This document shows, piece by piece, positions 36,086-49,207 of a stretch of 64,000 nt of DNA. The position numbers and the translations under genes were made by a program. Position 1 is the stretch's first letter, and each line of letters opens with the position of its first letter. Source of the DNA: Numida meleagris (taxonomy: Eukaryota; Chordata; Aves; Galliformes; Numididae); the NCBI RefSeq assembly GCF_002078875.1, contig NC_034412.1, positions 81,113,575-81,177,574 on the forward strand, written 5' to 3'. The notes below the pieces were generated by a model. That model did no database searches, was not told the DNA's origin, and was given only the letters and a program-made list of their open reading frames with translations.

Positions 36086-39000
36086 CTTCTTCTATCTTAA
36101 AGTTCATTGTTGACTCTTTCCTTTTTGTATATACTGCTTTTCTTTCACTGTTTTCAAAAGGATGATAGAAGTAGGAAAACATGGGAACAAATGGACTGAG
36201 AAGAAGAGTCCGATTGGAGCTCTGTTTGTTTTTTTCAGATGGGAAGAATGGAGAAAAGGGAAGCTTTTTTGCTTTATTTTTTGTCTTGCATCATTTAACC
36301 AAACTTTCCGAGTCTTTAACTGGCTAATAGATTGACATAACTGAGTCAAATTCAAGCTGCCTCATACACTGTATTTCTTATCTGGGCTCTTTTCTCAGCT
36401 GTGCTGGCAGAGCACAGCTCTATAAACAGCTACAATGAAGACTGTTGAAACTATTTTGCAGTTTAACTGCACTTCATTCCTTCCTACTTATGCATTCAGG
36501 GGCTAACTTTAGTGTTTTTTGTTTTTTTTTTTTAAGATGTTGCATTATAGTGCAAATGTGCTCAATTGGATATAAATGATGCATTTTAAGTTCTTTCATC
36601 AAAAAATTACTGTAGTATAGGTCACGCAGTGCAGACTCGTGTCATAATGGCATCGTGACTCTGTTACTGTGCATAGTGCCTCAATGTCAAAAGACAGAGA
36701 TCAGAGGGGAGGAAAAGACATTATTCAGGTGCTAGAATAATGCTGTCCTTCCTGGTCTGTCAGCTTCTGTAGCACAAACAACAGCTGTTGCTCAGTGCAG
36801 TGGTAAGTGTCTGGGGTACAGCAGTTTTTTCTGTACCCAGGTTTACATGCTCAGGGCAGTGGAGGCATTGAGGACAGTACCCCATGGGTGAGACCTTTCT
36901 GCAGTGGGGCCAAAGAGAAGATGCCTCTGAACAGAGGTGATGGTGAATTTTTTTTGTTGTTTTGTTCAAAAGGGAAAAGAGTCAGCACACAGAGCTGTAT
37001 TTCAGAAACATTCCATTTGCATTACACTGTCCTCTAAGAAAAAGTGGCATTGCCCATTGAATGTTTTCAGCTAAATAAATATCATTCAATTAAGTGGTCT
37101 TTTGTTTGCTGTTTGAAATACACCACCAGCTTTTGCTGACCAGATCCAGAAGTTGAGCGCCTTTATTTTCTGAAAGGCCTTGGCTGTTCTCCCAGAGATC
37201 ATTCAGAAATGCTAATACAATTTAGTGAATTTTTAAGTGGTCACAGTGGCAGATTGGCACAGCATACTGGAAATTGCTTCACACGTAACCAATCATTAGG
37301 ATCCTCTGAAAGCAAGCCCTTGTAAATACATTTTTAAAAACATTCATTATGTGATTCCATACCAGTATTTTAATGGTTTATATCAGCCAAACTTTAAATG
37401 CTTGCTTAAAAGCCATTCACACATCAAAAATGTATACAGGCATTTTTTTGAAACTTGCTCACTATCTTGGTTAGAACCACTTTTTTACATTTCTCTAAGG
37501 AGAAATATAGTGTCTTAAAACAGTCCGGTATGCTAAATCATCCTTCATTTATTTTGGAAATAATACTTGAACTTAGTAATATAGTGTCCAAAGCTTATAG
37601 TAATAAATGGCAGAAATATCATAAAACCTGTCTGTCCTCTGAGACTGTCCTATTGTCTCAAAAAGCTATGCATATCTGTCAGTATCTTATTCATATTTTG
37701 TTTTTTGAAGCTATTAAATACTTGCTTGCAGCTTCCAGTAAAATTCTAGAAATATGGCAAAAATTCAGTGTAGTGCAATAATCCAACCATGAAATAACAA
37801 GAGTCTCATTACTGTTATCTTATAATAATGGAAATCTAAAGTTAATTTCTAAAATTGTTGTGGAGTGTCAAGGTCTACTAAAACTTGCACAAAGTTTGAT
37901 TTCATTTATATTCAGAATATCACTGAAACTTTTATATTTCATCGACATCTACAATTTTCTTACCCAGGTGTCCTGAATTATATTTCCTTTAATTATTTAA
38001 AATGCTTATGACATGTGGACTACGTTTAAAATAAAAGTTACGCAATATTAGGAACAGGGAAATACAATTGTGTGCATCTTATGGGTATATGTCCTGCCAG
38101 ATACACAATGGTGATGAAGTAGAGCAGTTTCTCCAGCTTCATTCCATGGGATGTGTTCTATATAGTATTATACACAGAACCTTTAATGTCCATCTGTTGT
38201 TTGTGAATTTGTTCTTAACCACATAGCTTGTAAATCCACAGTGCCACACTTAGTAAATCTGTGCCAAACATAATTAAATGGTGCAGTTTTACGGCATGTT
38301 TTATGGCTCTGCACATGGAAGAAGGGATGTCCTTTCTGTAAACTCTGCCAAAGCCTTTTCACTGCATCTCTGATTAGTGGGATGTAGCTGAGAGAAACTG
38401 TTCATGTGGGTTTGGATACTGCAGCTCATTTGGATTCCTACCTGCACCAAAATGCATAATAGCAAAGTACAAGCCTCTTTGCTATGCGATGTGTCCTTTT
38501 CATTCATAAAAATGTGCATTTCATACACATACAAAGCTTGTGATCTTCCATTTTAGATGCTGTATTATACTTCTAAGTAGCCCAAGTATGTCTGGAAGCA
38601 GATCTGTTTGAGCTGCAGTACAGATGTTAACATTGGAGGTGTGGAGAAGGGTTGTGCTCAAATCAGCTATGGGTGTAGGGGTAAATGGCTAAAATCTGAA
38701 GTCCTTAGGTCTCATCTTCCATCGACTGACTCCTAGGGTGTGATGCTGGAGTCTGACCCTTGTGCTGGGTGGCTCTGTCGGTGAAACGTAATGGACTGTT
38801 GACTCATTTCCTGGAGGAAGCAGTAGAAGCCAGGTTATTTGCAAGGCTTAAAATTAGACTTGACAAAACCCTTGGCAAGGTACAGAGGAAAATAATGTTG
38901 CATTTGCAGGCAGGTGAAAGTATGCCAGGTTGTGCTTCCCAGTGCCTCTCCCTCTGTGGCAGAGTCTTGTGAACCCAGATTTACAGGCATCCAAACGGCC

Positions 39001-41797
39001 ATGTGGCAGTGCTGAATTCAGTCATATGTTAGCTGCTAGAAGGGCTGTCCTAGCCTCCTGGCAGCATCCGGAACTGAGAATGTGGATCCTGTGAGGGAAT
39101 TAACACTGTTACTGCTTAATGTGCTTGCTTTGCTCATCTGTGGAGCATCAGTGGAAGCTGGAGTTTGGAAGGCTAGCAGATTTGGGTGGCTGCAATATAG
39201 TGGGATCAGTGAGAAATGTGAATTCTGGCATCCCACCAGTCCTGGGAGCTGCTTGTGGGAAGTCCCTACGTTCCCCTCAATGGTCAGAATGTTGTGGTTC
39301 CAGCTTCTAGAGAGCTGGTGGAATAGGCAGTGTTTTCACTGGTCGACAGAAGCCATATTTCAGTTGAATCCTTTGGCACTTGAATGAATTTGGAAGATAA
39401 ATGTCTAAAATGTATGCAAGAAATTTCAATTTAATGAATATCCTGGATAATCAGAACGCTTTCACCTTGTATGCAGTTGTAGAAAACCTTCTGTATGCAA
39501 GATAATTCAATCTTTCTTTTTGACTAGAGAGTGAAGATAACTTACGAGCATTAGCTGGAATATTAAAGCTATTTGGAAGTATTCCGTTTTACGAAAGAAG
39601 CAATCCATTAAATTTTAGGCAGGCAATCGAGATGGATTTCCAGAATCTGATTTGGAAGTGTGCTAGGATCTGTGGATCTATGCAGATTTGGGAGTATTTG
39701 AGTTTTGTTTACTCCCTTGTTTGTTGATCTCCTTCATTTAAAAGAGAGGTTATGGACAGGATAATAGCCAGTGTAATGATCAGGCTGCTTTTCATCTTTC
39801 GCTTTTTGCTTTCTGATAGTTACTTGTCTATTTGCAGAATCATTCTGTGCATGGGAAATTTCAGAGAACGTTGTAATTGATTAGGAACACTCTCTGAAAT
39901 TTTACTGAAAATAATACCACTAGTTACATTACCAAAACAATTTTTTTCCTTTTAATTTCCTTTTTGTATTAGGGTTAATTAAAAGTTGCCAAAACTGTTG
40001 ATTATATTTCTTGAAGCATCCTACTGGCAGCTTTCTTTGTTGTTGTAGTAACATTAGCTGAATCCAGCACAACTTCACTGCAAAGTTCTAAGTAAAAAAT
40101 TGTCAGATGCAGCCTCTGAATTAAGGCTGATGTTCTGAAATGCAGCTTGGTTTTAGCTATTAAAGTAATAGGAAGGGAAGCAAAACATCAGCTCAGTTCA
40201 AAGAATATATTTAGCTGACTGATGTAACCTAATTTTCTCATTGAACGTGCAGTGGAATAAAAGAGCAAATCAATATCACTCATGGATATCTTTGAGGATC
40301 ATTTCAGTTCCTTTCCTGTGTCAGTCTCCTCATTTTATAAGACAATGAGTGTAGATGCCAAACATGGGTATGTAAAGGTCAGTATTCAATTCCTTTTAAA
40401 TATATAAGGAAATTGGTGTTCTTAGGATGTTATTATCTCTGAAGTCTGGTTGTTTGTGCAATGTACTGCTAATGTATCCCTGGTTTAGCAGGAAAATACA
40501 GCCTACTTACTACAGAACTTTTCTTGGACGTGCTAGAGAAACAGTCTCCTAAGATGTCTACTGCCATTTGTACAGGTTTGTTGTCCTGTTGGGTTATAGT
40601 GTCTGGTGCTCGTAAGAAGGCTTCTGTAGTCCTTGTTTTCTGATCTGTGTTATTTTTACCAACTAATACGTAACATAGTCCTTTCTGAAAATAAAATGAA
40701 AAGCATTTCTAGGGTATTAAAGCGTCACTATTTTCCAGCATTATTTTGGGGGGATATTTCAAAAATGGTGAAGTTCCCTGTTTCCCATGGCAGAGACATG
40801 CCCCTGTTTTGTTATCCCCAGGGGCACAAACCAGACAGTAGCTGTTTGACCACAATTGAGCATCATTTTGTAGGATCTTCTCTAGAACAGGTTGTGTGCT
40901 GGCGTCAGGTGAAACCAAGAAATTAAAGAGATGGCAATGGCTGTAGAACGTGAAATTTATAAAGTGCTGTCTGACACTGTCACTGCTTGCCATACCTGAG
41001 ACCGTGTGACTTCTTAATTCCTCAGCTGCCATTCTGTGGTCTGGGAGAGATGCTTCTGGTACTACTATATGCAAGACAGGAATTTTGATGGTGACATATG
41101 CAGAATTTATCTGGAAGCACAGTAAAATCCCTGTAAGGGGTGCTCGTATATCATCTGTGGGATTTGGGCTCAATTTAAAGTGAGGTGTAACTAAACAGAT
41201 GAAGAACGGGAGAAGGAAGGAAGAGTGAGATTAAAGTTTTAAATGAAAACAACATGTAAACTAACATGTTATCATCAGGAAAGAAGAAAAAAATAAAGGG
41301 GGCTTAGACTATTTAGAGAAGGCAAAAGGAAAAAGGTAATATTTCTGCCATATTTATCTCTAGAATTCTATAAAGTTCAACCACTATTTAGTATATATTT
41401 GCAATCAGAACGAATTATGCTGCTGAAGCACAGATTACCACGAGTTTAGACTTGACAGCTTATACAAACATGATGCAGTGATCTCTATTTTTAGACTGGA
41501 AAATAAGCTATTAAATGTATAGTTATAATGGAAGGATAGATTCTTGGCACACTGAAATGGGGAATAATATTCTCTTCTGAAAAAGACTAATTCCTTTATT
41601 ATAAAGGAGTGCTTTAAATAGGCTCTGACTCTTCATTGCCGTTCTTCATTTTACTGATGTTTCAGATTACTAATCTGTAAAAGTCAAAACTAGTGATTCT
41701 TTTGGGAGGACCTAAGACGTGTTAAAAGATAATTAGTTTCTGTAACATCCCAGTGAGATGAGATGGAATTAATGCCTGTATTAGAGACAAAATCTAG
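36086..41797. other. Non-coding block with a possible ancient LINE remnant
   Basis: AT-rich and repeat-poor. Frames at 37455-37781 and 40709-41032 (-) are under 110 ATG-initiated codons and have no recognisable features. A possible degenerate LINE tail lies at 38800-38905. Confidence 0.45.
38800..38905 (+). mobile_element. Possible ancient CR1/L2-like LINE tail
   Basis: The stretch TTTCCTGGAGGAAGCAGTAG followed by TTAAAATTAGACTTGACAAA resembles the end of ORF2 in old CR1/L2-like elements, where a frame of the type LFKARLDKTL is common. Here the frame reads LFARLKIRLDKTLGK. The match is short and diverged. Confidence 0.3.
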
Positions 41798-41799
41798 TA

Positions 41800-42348
41800 G
41801 GGCAGCTCCAAAAGTCATGTCCCCTACTTTATTGTGTTGACCCACAATGTCAGAGGCAGTTGGTGGTGGTATAGCAGTAGAGGTTGAACTTTCCCACCAG
41901 TACTCCATTACATCTTGTATTGTGACAGCAGAAGAGAGGCAGTCTGACAAAATGGTGTCTGACATAAGAGTGTGTATGAAGCAAAGGTGTGTCATTGAAG
42001 TCCTCCATGTGGGGAAAAAATGTCTCCCACTGACTTTCATTGACGCTTGCTGAATGTTTATGGAGACCAAACACTGGATGTGAGCACAGTGGGGCAGTGG
42101 TGATGCGTTTCACAAGTGGCAACAGTGACATGAAGGACAAGCTGTGTTCCAGACAGCAATACACAACTGTCATATCAGGAAATGAAGATTGTATCAATCA
42201 GCTCATCTGTGTGAATCAGCTAATGGTGATGACTGTATTGAAAAATAGCATTTTATAGCTGAGTATTTGCTCTATCAAAGTGTTATTGTGCTCTTTGTAT
42301 CTATTGTATTTCTGTGGAAAAAAGTAGGAGGCATTACTTTTAGAGTGA
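41800..42348 (+). mobile_element. Galluhop-type mariner deletion derivative, second copy
   Basis: The right end reads AGTAGGAGGCATTACTTTTAGAGTG, the reverse complement of the mariner terminus seen at 13018. The left end (GGGCAGCTCCAAAAGTCATGTC) is a more diverged terminal repeat. TA flanks both sides (41798-41799 and 42349-42350). Internal sequence matches the 13018-13554 copy in reverse orientation, including the CACAATGTCAGAGGC and TGGTGATGACT segments. At about 549 bp it is again non-autonomous. I see no Charlie sequence around this copy, so it appears to be an independent insertion. Confidence 0.8.
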
Positions 42349-42350
42349 TA

Positions 42351-44401
42351 TTAGATCCCAAAGCAATGCTGTAGCTGTGCAGATGTTAAGCTTTTTCTCT
42401 GTTGATACTTTTGCTGTGTCCACCCTGGGTAAAGTGGCGTAGCTACCTTAACTCACTGACAGAACATGACCAACTATCGCTGCTGAGACTTGTCTAGCCT
42501 TTGTTTTGCAAATGTCACAGTGACACACAGCTCCTCAGTCGTCCATCCCTTGTGCTTTTGTTAACTGAACCAATCCAACATTTCAACTAAGATGTGCAGA
42601 TAGCTCTTGTCAATCTGAAATCTGTGTCTCCTTCAGATTAGAAAATGCATTGCCTGGAGGATGGTTAGGCTTGAAAAACACTTATGGTGATAATTCAGTT
42701 AAATTTTAGGGACAAGTTATGGCAATTCAGTGCAGGTACTCCACAGTTTGTTGGACTGGAATTGATTCTTCTGACATATTCAATATTCATAATATCTTCC
42801 TTTTTCCTTGGATTAAAGAAACATCCTTTGATCCAGTTTGGGAGTCATGACTGCACAAGTACAGCAAAGGAAATTTTCTAGGGAGCTTGTGGGGGCTTTT
42901 TTAAACTGATGCATTTTTTTTTTTAATTACACTGTGTGAAAGTATCTGCAATTCTCCACACATGCATGCATCTTTTGATAAACCAATTTTTGATCAAGAA
43001 CTCACAGGATTACTTCTGATCTTATTAGAAACCTTTTTCTTTAGGTATGAATGTGAATAAGATATGCAGAAATATTCAGCATAGCAAATTGCTGAATGAA
43101 TTCCTATTTCTGAACACAGTCCTTTTTGTCTAATATGTTGCAAATACCTTTTTGATATTACCATATTTCACCTTAAGAAAACTATTTCTAAATTAGAATA
43201 GCAGCAGTGACATAGAAAATATCTGAATCTGCATACAACTCAATAAATTTACTCTTCAGAATCTAATAGTAAATATAGTTCTCTATAAAACTGATTGTCT
43301 CTGTGCTACAGTTTCTTCTGGCTCCTGTGGACTACTGATAATTTCTTATTTGTGTTTCAGTGTTGAGAGATGCCAGAAATACATTGCATGAATAAACATC
43401 CCAGTTGTGAGTCAAGATTAGGCTTTGGTGAAATTATTTAGATGCTTGTATATGCTTTTTTCTCCTGTGTTTTCCTCTGAAAAGAAGTGGCATGCCCAGA
43501 ACACCTTGAGTTCGCACTCAAGTAAAACTTTGTGCTTCAAACTTCATTTTTGATGATTTAAAATGTTGTTTTTTAGAAAAGAGAAACTGTTTTATACTCC
43601 TACTTTTCTGTGGAAATGGTTTCAAATCTTGAAAACTAAATGACTTCCTTAAGAAGTCAGCTAATTTTTTTTTCCAGCAAATTTATCTTCACCAGTAAAC
43701 CTCCTTGTGAATATGATGAATTCCTCAGCTTTAGGACTGGATTTATTTCCCTTGCCTTCATTCATTTAGGGAAATATATGCCTGTGAACATGCAAAGTCT
43801 TTCAGTGGAGACAAAGGTCACAGAAAACTGATATCTTAATTACTTCATTTGTATTTTTGACAAAACAAATTCACAGAAAACGTGACTAGAGATGCCGTGC
43901 TGTGCAGCACTTTGCTTTTCCATGTGCAGCCTCAGAAATTAGTTTATGTTGTCGTCTGTTATCTACTATCTCTCAGCTGTTATTCTGTTGCTGTTAGCAT
44001 CTAGAGGCCAGCACGTGATTCAGGCTGGACAGGGGGTTTGGTCGTTACCTCCAACTCCCTGCTCAAAGCTGCTGCCAGGTCTTCTCTGCACTCCTGACAT
44101 GGGCTTGTGGATGAGCTCAGCGTCTTACTGCTGGGATGATCTGTGTGGCAATGGAGTTGGGAAAGACTATGCCCTCATGTCATCTCTCTTGAAAGGAATT
44201 GGCAACAAAGAGGTGAGGACTGGAGGAGAATGGGACTACTTCAAGTATAAGGGAACACCCAATGCATAGCATTTGTGCAAATTGTAGCATTCATCCTTTA
44301 AGTGTGTGTGATATTTAAAATGGGAAATGTTCTGGCAGATACTGTAAGATCAATTAAAACAGTGTGTTCTGCTTCCATTATCTTACTACTGTATTGCACA
44401 A
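42351..44401. other. Non-coding block, nothing recognised
   Basis: AT-rich sequence, no gene or repeat family recognised. Frames near 42684, 43640 and 43946 are short and featureless. Confidence 0.45.
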
Positions 44402-44511
44402 GGGGACTGAGTGCCCCCTCAGTAAGTGCAGATGACACCAAGTTGGGAGGAGGCATTGATCAGTTTAAGGGTAGAAAGGCCCTACAGAGGGATCTGCAAA
44501 GGCTACCTTAA
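44402..44511 (+). mobile_element. CR1 ORF2 (reverse transcriptase) fragment
   Basis: GGGACTGAGTGCCCCCTCAG, then GATGACACCAAGTTGGGAGG and CAGAGGGATCTGCAAAGGCT correspond to the CR1 reverse transcriptase stretch around the catalytic aspartates. The translation keeps DDTKLGGG and LQRDLQRL, but the residues before DD are altered. It stops abruptly and meets a minus-strand CR1 piece. Confidence 0.85.
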
Positions 44512-44600
44512 TGGGGTTGGAAGGGACCTGTGGAGATCAATCTATTCCAAGCCTCCTGCTAAAGCAGGTCAGCACCTAACCTGTACTGATGCATGCAGTC
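44512..44600 (-). mobile_element. CR1 LINE 3' region fragment, opposite orientation
   Basis: GGGGTTGGAAGGGACCTGTG, then GAGATCAATCTATTCCAAGC and CTCCTGCTAAAGCAGGTCAG is the reverse of a CR1 3' end. It directly abuts the plus-strand fragment at 44402-44511. Confidence 0.85.
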
Positions 44601-47590
44601 ATTCCTTCTTTCTCACTTCTGGAAATACTGGGGTTTTTGCTGACTGAAGAATTTGAGATTTGGCCTATAAAATATAAGTATTGTGTAATATAGAAATATT
44701 CAAATGGAGAGTAATTAGTTGTTTGTAGATCATTGTGAGGGTGCGGAGATTTTTTTCATTTTAAAGAAAGTCACTTTCACCAATTAACTTTCGGACTGAT
44801 ATAGCTAGAAGAACTCAGTCTGCCATTTTGTCTTGCAGAGGAATGCATCAAATATTTAAACACAGATTTTACCTAGTGAGTCCAGATCTTCCAATATGCC
44901 CTTCGTACTGTTGAGCTCTCTTATCTTTTCCTATAAAAGAAGAGATTACTTCAATTTGAGTAAAGTCTTCCATACATGCAAGTTTTTAGAGGCATAAAAC
45001 TTGAATTTGCTGAGACTGCCTAAAATATTTACCTTTCTTTTTCAGAACCTGAGACAGAAGTAATACCAAGACCTATTTGTATTCCTCATCAATCTTCTAT
45101 TATTTTAAATTGGATTGTATATGTGGAATCCTTCTTTCTAGAACACAGGAGTGTTTCTGTGGTTTTACTAAATGTTTTCTATCCTGATTTTGTTTGGCTT
45201 TATGTCAAAAAGTGTAGTGATACTACAGATAGAACAACATGTGTTAAAAATGATACATAGGTCAGTACCTATTGTTCATACAGTTAATGGCAAGATAGCG
45301 CTTTGGGAACACTGGCTATTTGATTGTCTGAAATAGCAAAGTTGTTATGTTTTTAGCAATATCCATACGTATGATCTCAATTTATCACATACAAATGTAA
45401 ATTTACTTGGTGTTTTTATTAAGAGAAGGGGAAAAAAAGCTTTCTTAGTCTCGCATGTCTGTTCTGGCTCTCCAAAAATATGAATTCTTCATACTTTGTA
45501 ATTGTTTTTGTTTGAAAAATATGCAGTGTGCTGCAATATTTCCAGAAACTGTTATCAAGAAAGCTGACAGATGTTTCCTCCAAGTTGCCAAAAGTTGTTC
45601 CAAGTCCTGGACATACATAACCTGAAATGCACTGTTTCATCTCCTCCACTAATAAACAAGTTCAAATCCTGATAGTAGCTGCGTTAGCTGGTCTTCTCAC
45701 ATCAATTTCACTGTATTGGAAAATTGATTCAGATGTGAGTAAGCTGCTCCATTTTGAGTGAAAATAAATTACATATAATTTCCTCATGTATCTTTGTCTC
45801 TCATACCTGAGTTCTGTAAGTTTTTTCATTTCTGTGAGACTTATTAGGAGCCATAATAACTGGAAAGTACCTAGTAGACTTCAGATTGTTATGAAGAAAA
45901 TAATTGTGCTAGAAAAGAGAAATCAAAGCCTTCCTATTTCATGAAAGTGTTCCTATTTCATAAAAGACTCAGAAATTTGCTTGCAAAACTCCGACAGAAC
46001 TCTTTAGCGAAATAAAAACACAATATTTTATGAAACTAAGGACACGTCAGCAATTTCTTAATTCAGATCTTAATGAAGCAATTACCTAAATAAAATAGAC
46101 TTGTGGCATTTAATGCGTTATTTTAATTCAATGATTCTTAAAGGCTAGGCTGAAGATAGTGTTGCTTTCATAGCTGATATGAATAATTATTCACAAGATG
46201 TTTTTGACAAGGCTTCTCTAATATCTCAGTTTTTCAATGTTGAGGTATTTTAATGAAGAAATTCAGTTCTTAGGGAGCAACTGATTGTACCTTACTCTTA
46301 ATATGTGAACTTGTAATGATGTCCCTAGAAATGTTATTGCCGGAAACAATGTTCTTAGGATTGGCATTAAAATGTCAGAGCTCCAACTGTTCAAAAATCT
46401 GGTGAGCTTCAAAATACAAATATTGCCATCTTCCAAGTCAATTAAATAAGCCAAATATGCTCTTTTTGTCCCTCTTGGCTTTTAAATTTCAGCAGGAATG
46501 GATAGATAAATGTGAATCCTGTTTCAGTAACTAATATTTGTTGCCTTCAAAATTAATGCTTTGTATTTATTTCTTATACCCTTACATAAATATCTACTAA
46601 TGTACAGAACTGTTTTCTTAATTTATTTCTCTCTTCATAGAAAAAAAAATGAGTAGTTGAAATTTCCTATTGTTTTTTCCAAGGAGATGTGTGCATATAT
46701 GCACAGATGGTGTTTTTAGGAGCTTGGATTTTCTGCCCAAACTTCTACTGAGTGCAGTCTTGCACAGAAAGTCACTCTGTGTTTCTGCAATTATGTTTTG
46801 GAAAAATACTAAGTGCCGTATGGTACTGTTAACTGTGGCAGAATTGGGATCTGATGGGTTTTAAAAAGTGATTTCCCCGCCCTTCTTTCTTTAAAACTTA
46901 AACCATCTCTTTAGTACTTTATTCACTTGTTTAAGACTGGTAGCACAGCTATGAGGTATCTGCTTCAGCTGCCATTCCAGTAATAGTGTGCAAATATCAA
47001 TAAGTTTTGGTAACAGAAATAGGGCTGAGCAAAGTAGAATTTTTGGATGCTATCATCAGATGATCCACCTGGTTCCTGAGGCACAGGAGTCTGTATGCAA
47101 CTGTGCAGTCTCCTCTAAATCAAAACTTTGGTTACTTCTCTGACTTCACAAGTGTGAATACTTTATTGAATTCAGCATTTTAAAGGTCTATTTTACTCTG
47201 GAGGTATATGGCTAACAATTCATGTGTACAGAACCACTTATACACCTTCTCAATCAGTTCTGAGGCTTTTGTGAAATCACATATCCCTGCTTCAGAAAAC
47301 CATTAGTCACAGATTTACATAGGAGAGCACTAAATTAAGCAGAACAAAACCAAGGTTTTATTCTTTTTTGTTTAAATCTTTTTTAGTTGCCTTCATTTTA
47401 ATTGATTTGTGAATTAACTTGCACATAAATTGTAGCAGTACCTTAAGCTTTTTGTGTTCTCCAGGTGTACTCTGATATCAAGCCTTGAAAACACCGCATG
47501 CAGTGACACCTTTCTTAACCCAGGTTTCAATTGGATTTTAGGTGTTGCTTTTTGTATTGCTAGAGTTGATCTATAAATAGTTGCAAATGT

Positions 47591-47630
<40 letters not shown>

Positions 47631-48629
47631 TGCTTGACTTCTCATTCTAGTGGTTTTCTTTGAAGCAGCACTCATAAATATTCTTTAATAGATGAAAATA
47701 TCCTTGAAGAGGAAATGCATTCCTAAAGTGTTGTGAATGTCAAAAGAAGGATGGAGGTAAAAATTATCTCAGAAGTTCTCATTTTTACCAGAAAATGCTA
47801 GAATAAAAATCCCAAGGGGGTAAGAAGCTTGCAGAGAGGACTGGTAATATAAAGATACCAGTGCTGTTTCAAGGTGTGATCTTTCACATCTGATGCATGT
47901 TCTGATTTGTGGAAAGCTAAATCACATTTAAGTTGCTTGGTTACTCTTTGTACTAATGAATTCCTCTGTGGCTATGAAGGAGCTGAAATCCCATTTCACG
48001 CAACCTTCTGTCCCAGCTTTGTCTCATGTCCAAACTCAGTTTTCACCAAACATGATTATTGATCCTTGTCCCCATGCTGTCCCCAGGAAGCCTAAAGTCA
48101 CACCTCTCTTATTCCTCTATACTTACACTTATGAGATCTACAAAGATGTTGTATGTACAAGTACACATGGGGAGAGTAATCAGTTTATTGTGCTCATGAC
48201 CTTAGGTTTAGGACATTGTTCTAGCTGCTCCAAACAAAAATTGTTTCCTTATTTGTTGTATACAAATTTATCAGAGGAGTTTGTCAAATGACCAATGTAT
48301 TTTGGTCACTTGCAAAAAAAATCCCCACACAACACCTGTGCATGAGCATCAAAAAGTAATAGACTATATCAAGATACTTGTTATCTGCGGATAAAGTATT
48401 CTCAAAGGGCTTTGAATATTACTTAGAGAAAGGTGATGAACTAGTGAGAACTGGAAAGTAATGGGGCTGAAGGGAGGTCAGAGAATCTGGGGAAAGCTTG
48501 CTGTACTGAAGAAAGCCTGCAGTGCTAGATTAAACTGATGGTAAATTTGAAGCTGTGTGCATAGATTGGGTGAATCAAACTGTCAGTAATCTCTTAGAAT
48601 GAGTCTCTTTGGTTGTATTACAAAGGTAG
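44601..48629. other. Non-coding block with a CT microsatellite
   Basis: No gene recognised. It contains a short tandem duplication (TTCCTATTTCATGAAAG at 45931-45947 and TTCCTATTTCATAAAAG at 45950-45966) and (CT)16 at 47594-47625. A 111-codon frame at 47956-48291 has no recognisable domain. Confidence 0.45.
47594..47625. repeat. (CT)16 microsatellite
   Basis: Thirty-two bases of perfect CT repeat are preceded by AAA and followed by GTTTTTG. A perfect array of this length is likely to be polymorphic. Confidence 0.95.
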
Positions 48630-49207
48630 AAAGGTGTTGTCAACGGTTTACCGGTGTTTGGCCTGGTTCTGTGATGAATGGGGTGGGGGACCCACGCTCC
48701 GGGAAAGGGAAAAAGGGGTAGGGAGATGGACCTGAGAACAAAACAGTGGCAACGATCTGAGGAGAAACCAACTAATTTACTAAATAAGATATTGGAATGC
48801 AAATAACACAATATAACACAATATAATTACAATTTAAGCTACTAAATCCAATAAAATGAGAGAGTGTCCAAAATTAAGGTAGGCGTTACTCTAATGCTGA
48901 TGGTGAGATGGCTGGGGAGCGAGATGCTGCCGGGACAAGAGATGGGCAGAGAAGAAAGGAAGTTTCGTGATATGTGAACAGTTTTATCTTTCCCTCCGAC
49001 TGGAAAACGGTAACAGAGCAGCAAAGTCCTCCGGAAAATGTAGTTCTCTTCTGAGAACCAGGTCCCTGGAACTATCCACGATCCATGGAACTGGAGCATT
49101 AACTCTTTAACTCCCAATACACTACATAATGTTATGATGTGGAATACCAATAACCAAAAATCATAAAACTGTGACAGGTGTATATGAAACCCAGGTGCAA
49201 CAACAGG
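48630..49207 (-). mobile_element. Solo LTR of an avian ERVL-like retrovirus
   Basis: The LTR is 48635-49202 (568 bp). On the minus strand it opens TGTTGCACCTGGGTTTC and closes GTAAACCGTTGACAACA, giving TGTTG...CAACA ends. The 5-bp flanks are AAAGG (48630-48634) and ACAGG (49203-49207), a target duplication with one mismatch, which fits the 5-bp duplication of ERVL-class integration. No gag, pol or env remnant lies beside it. Frames of 78 and 123 codons on the minus strand inside it are chance. Confidence 0.85.

Noticed and set aside
36080..36100. Purine-rich minus-strand run next to the LTR at 36079, first read as a polypurine tract of a partial provirus
   Set aside because: The CTCCCC within it is matched exactly at 35674-35679, so it is better explained as the target duplication of a solo LTR in host DNA.
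39082..39387. A 101-codon frame whose start looks like a secretory signal peptide (leucine-rich stretch near the N-terminus)
   Set aside because: The frame opens at GTG and not ATG. The nearby ATG at 39080 is in another frame, and no in-frame ATG precedes the hydrophobic stretch. No splice or promoter support was seen.
40709..41173. 154-codon minus-strand frame
   Set aside because: It opens at TTG. The first ATG leaves only 107 codons (to 41032), and the translation shows no domain or bias that I recognise.
41690..42197. Overlapping frames of 115-126 codons
   Set aside because: They fall in the second mariner, and their peptides match those of the first mariner's antisense, so they are repeat-derived.
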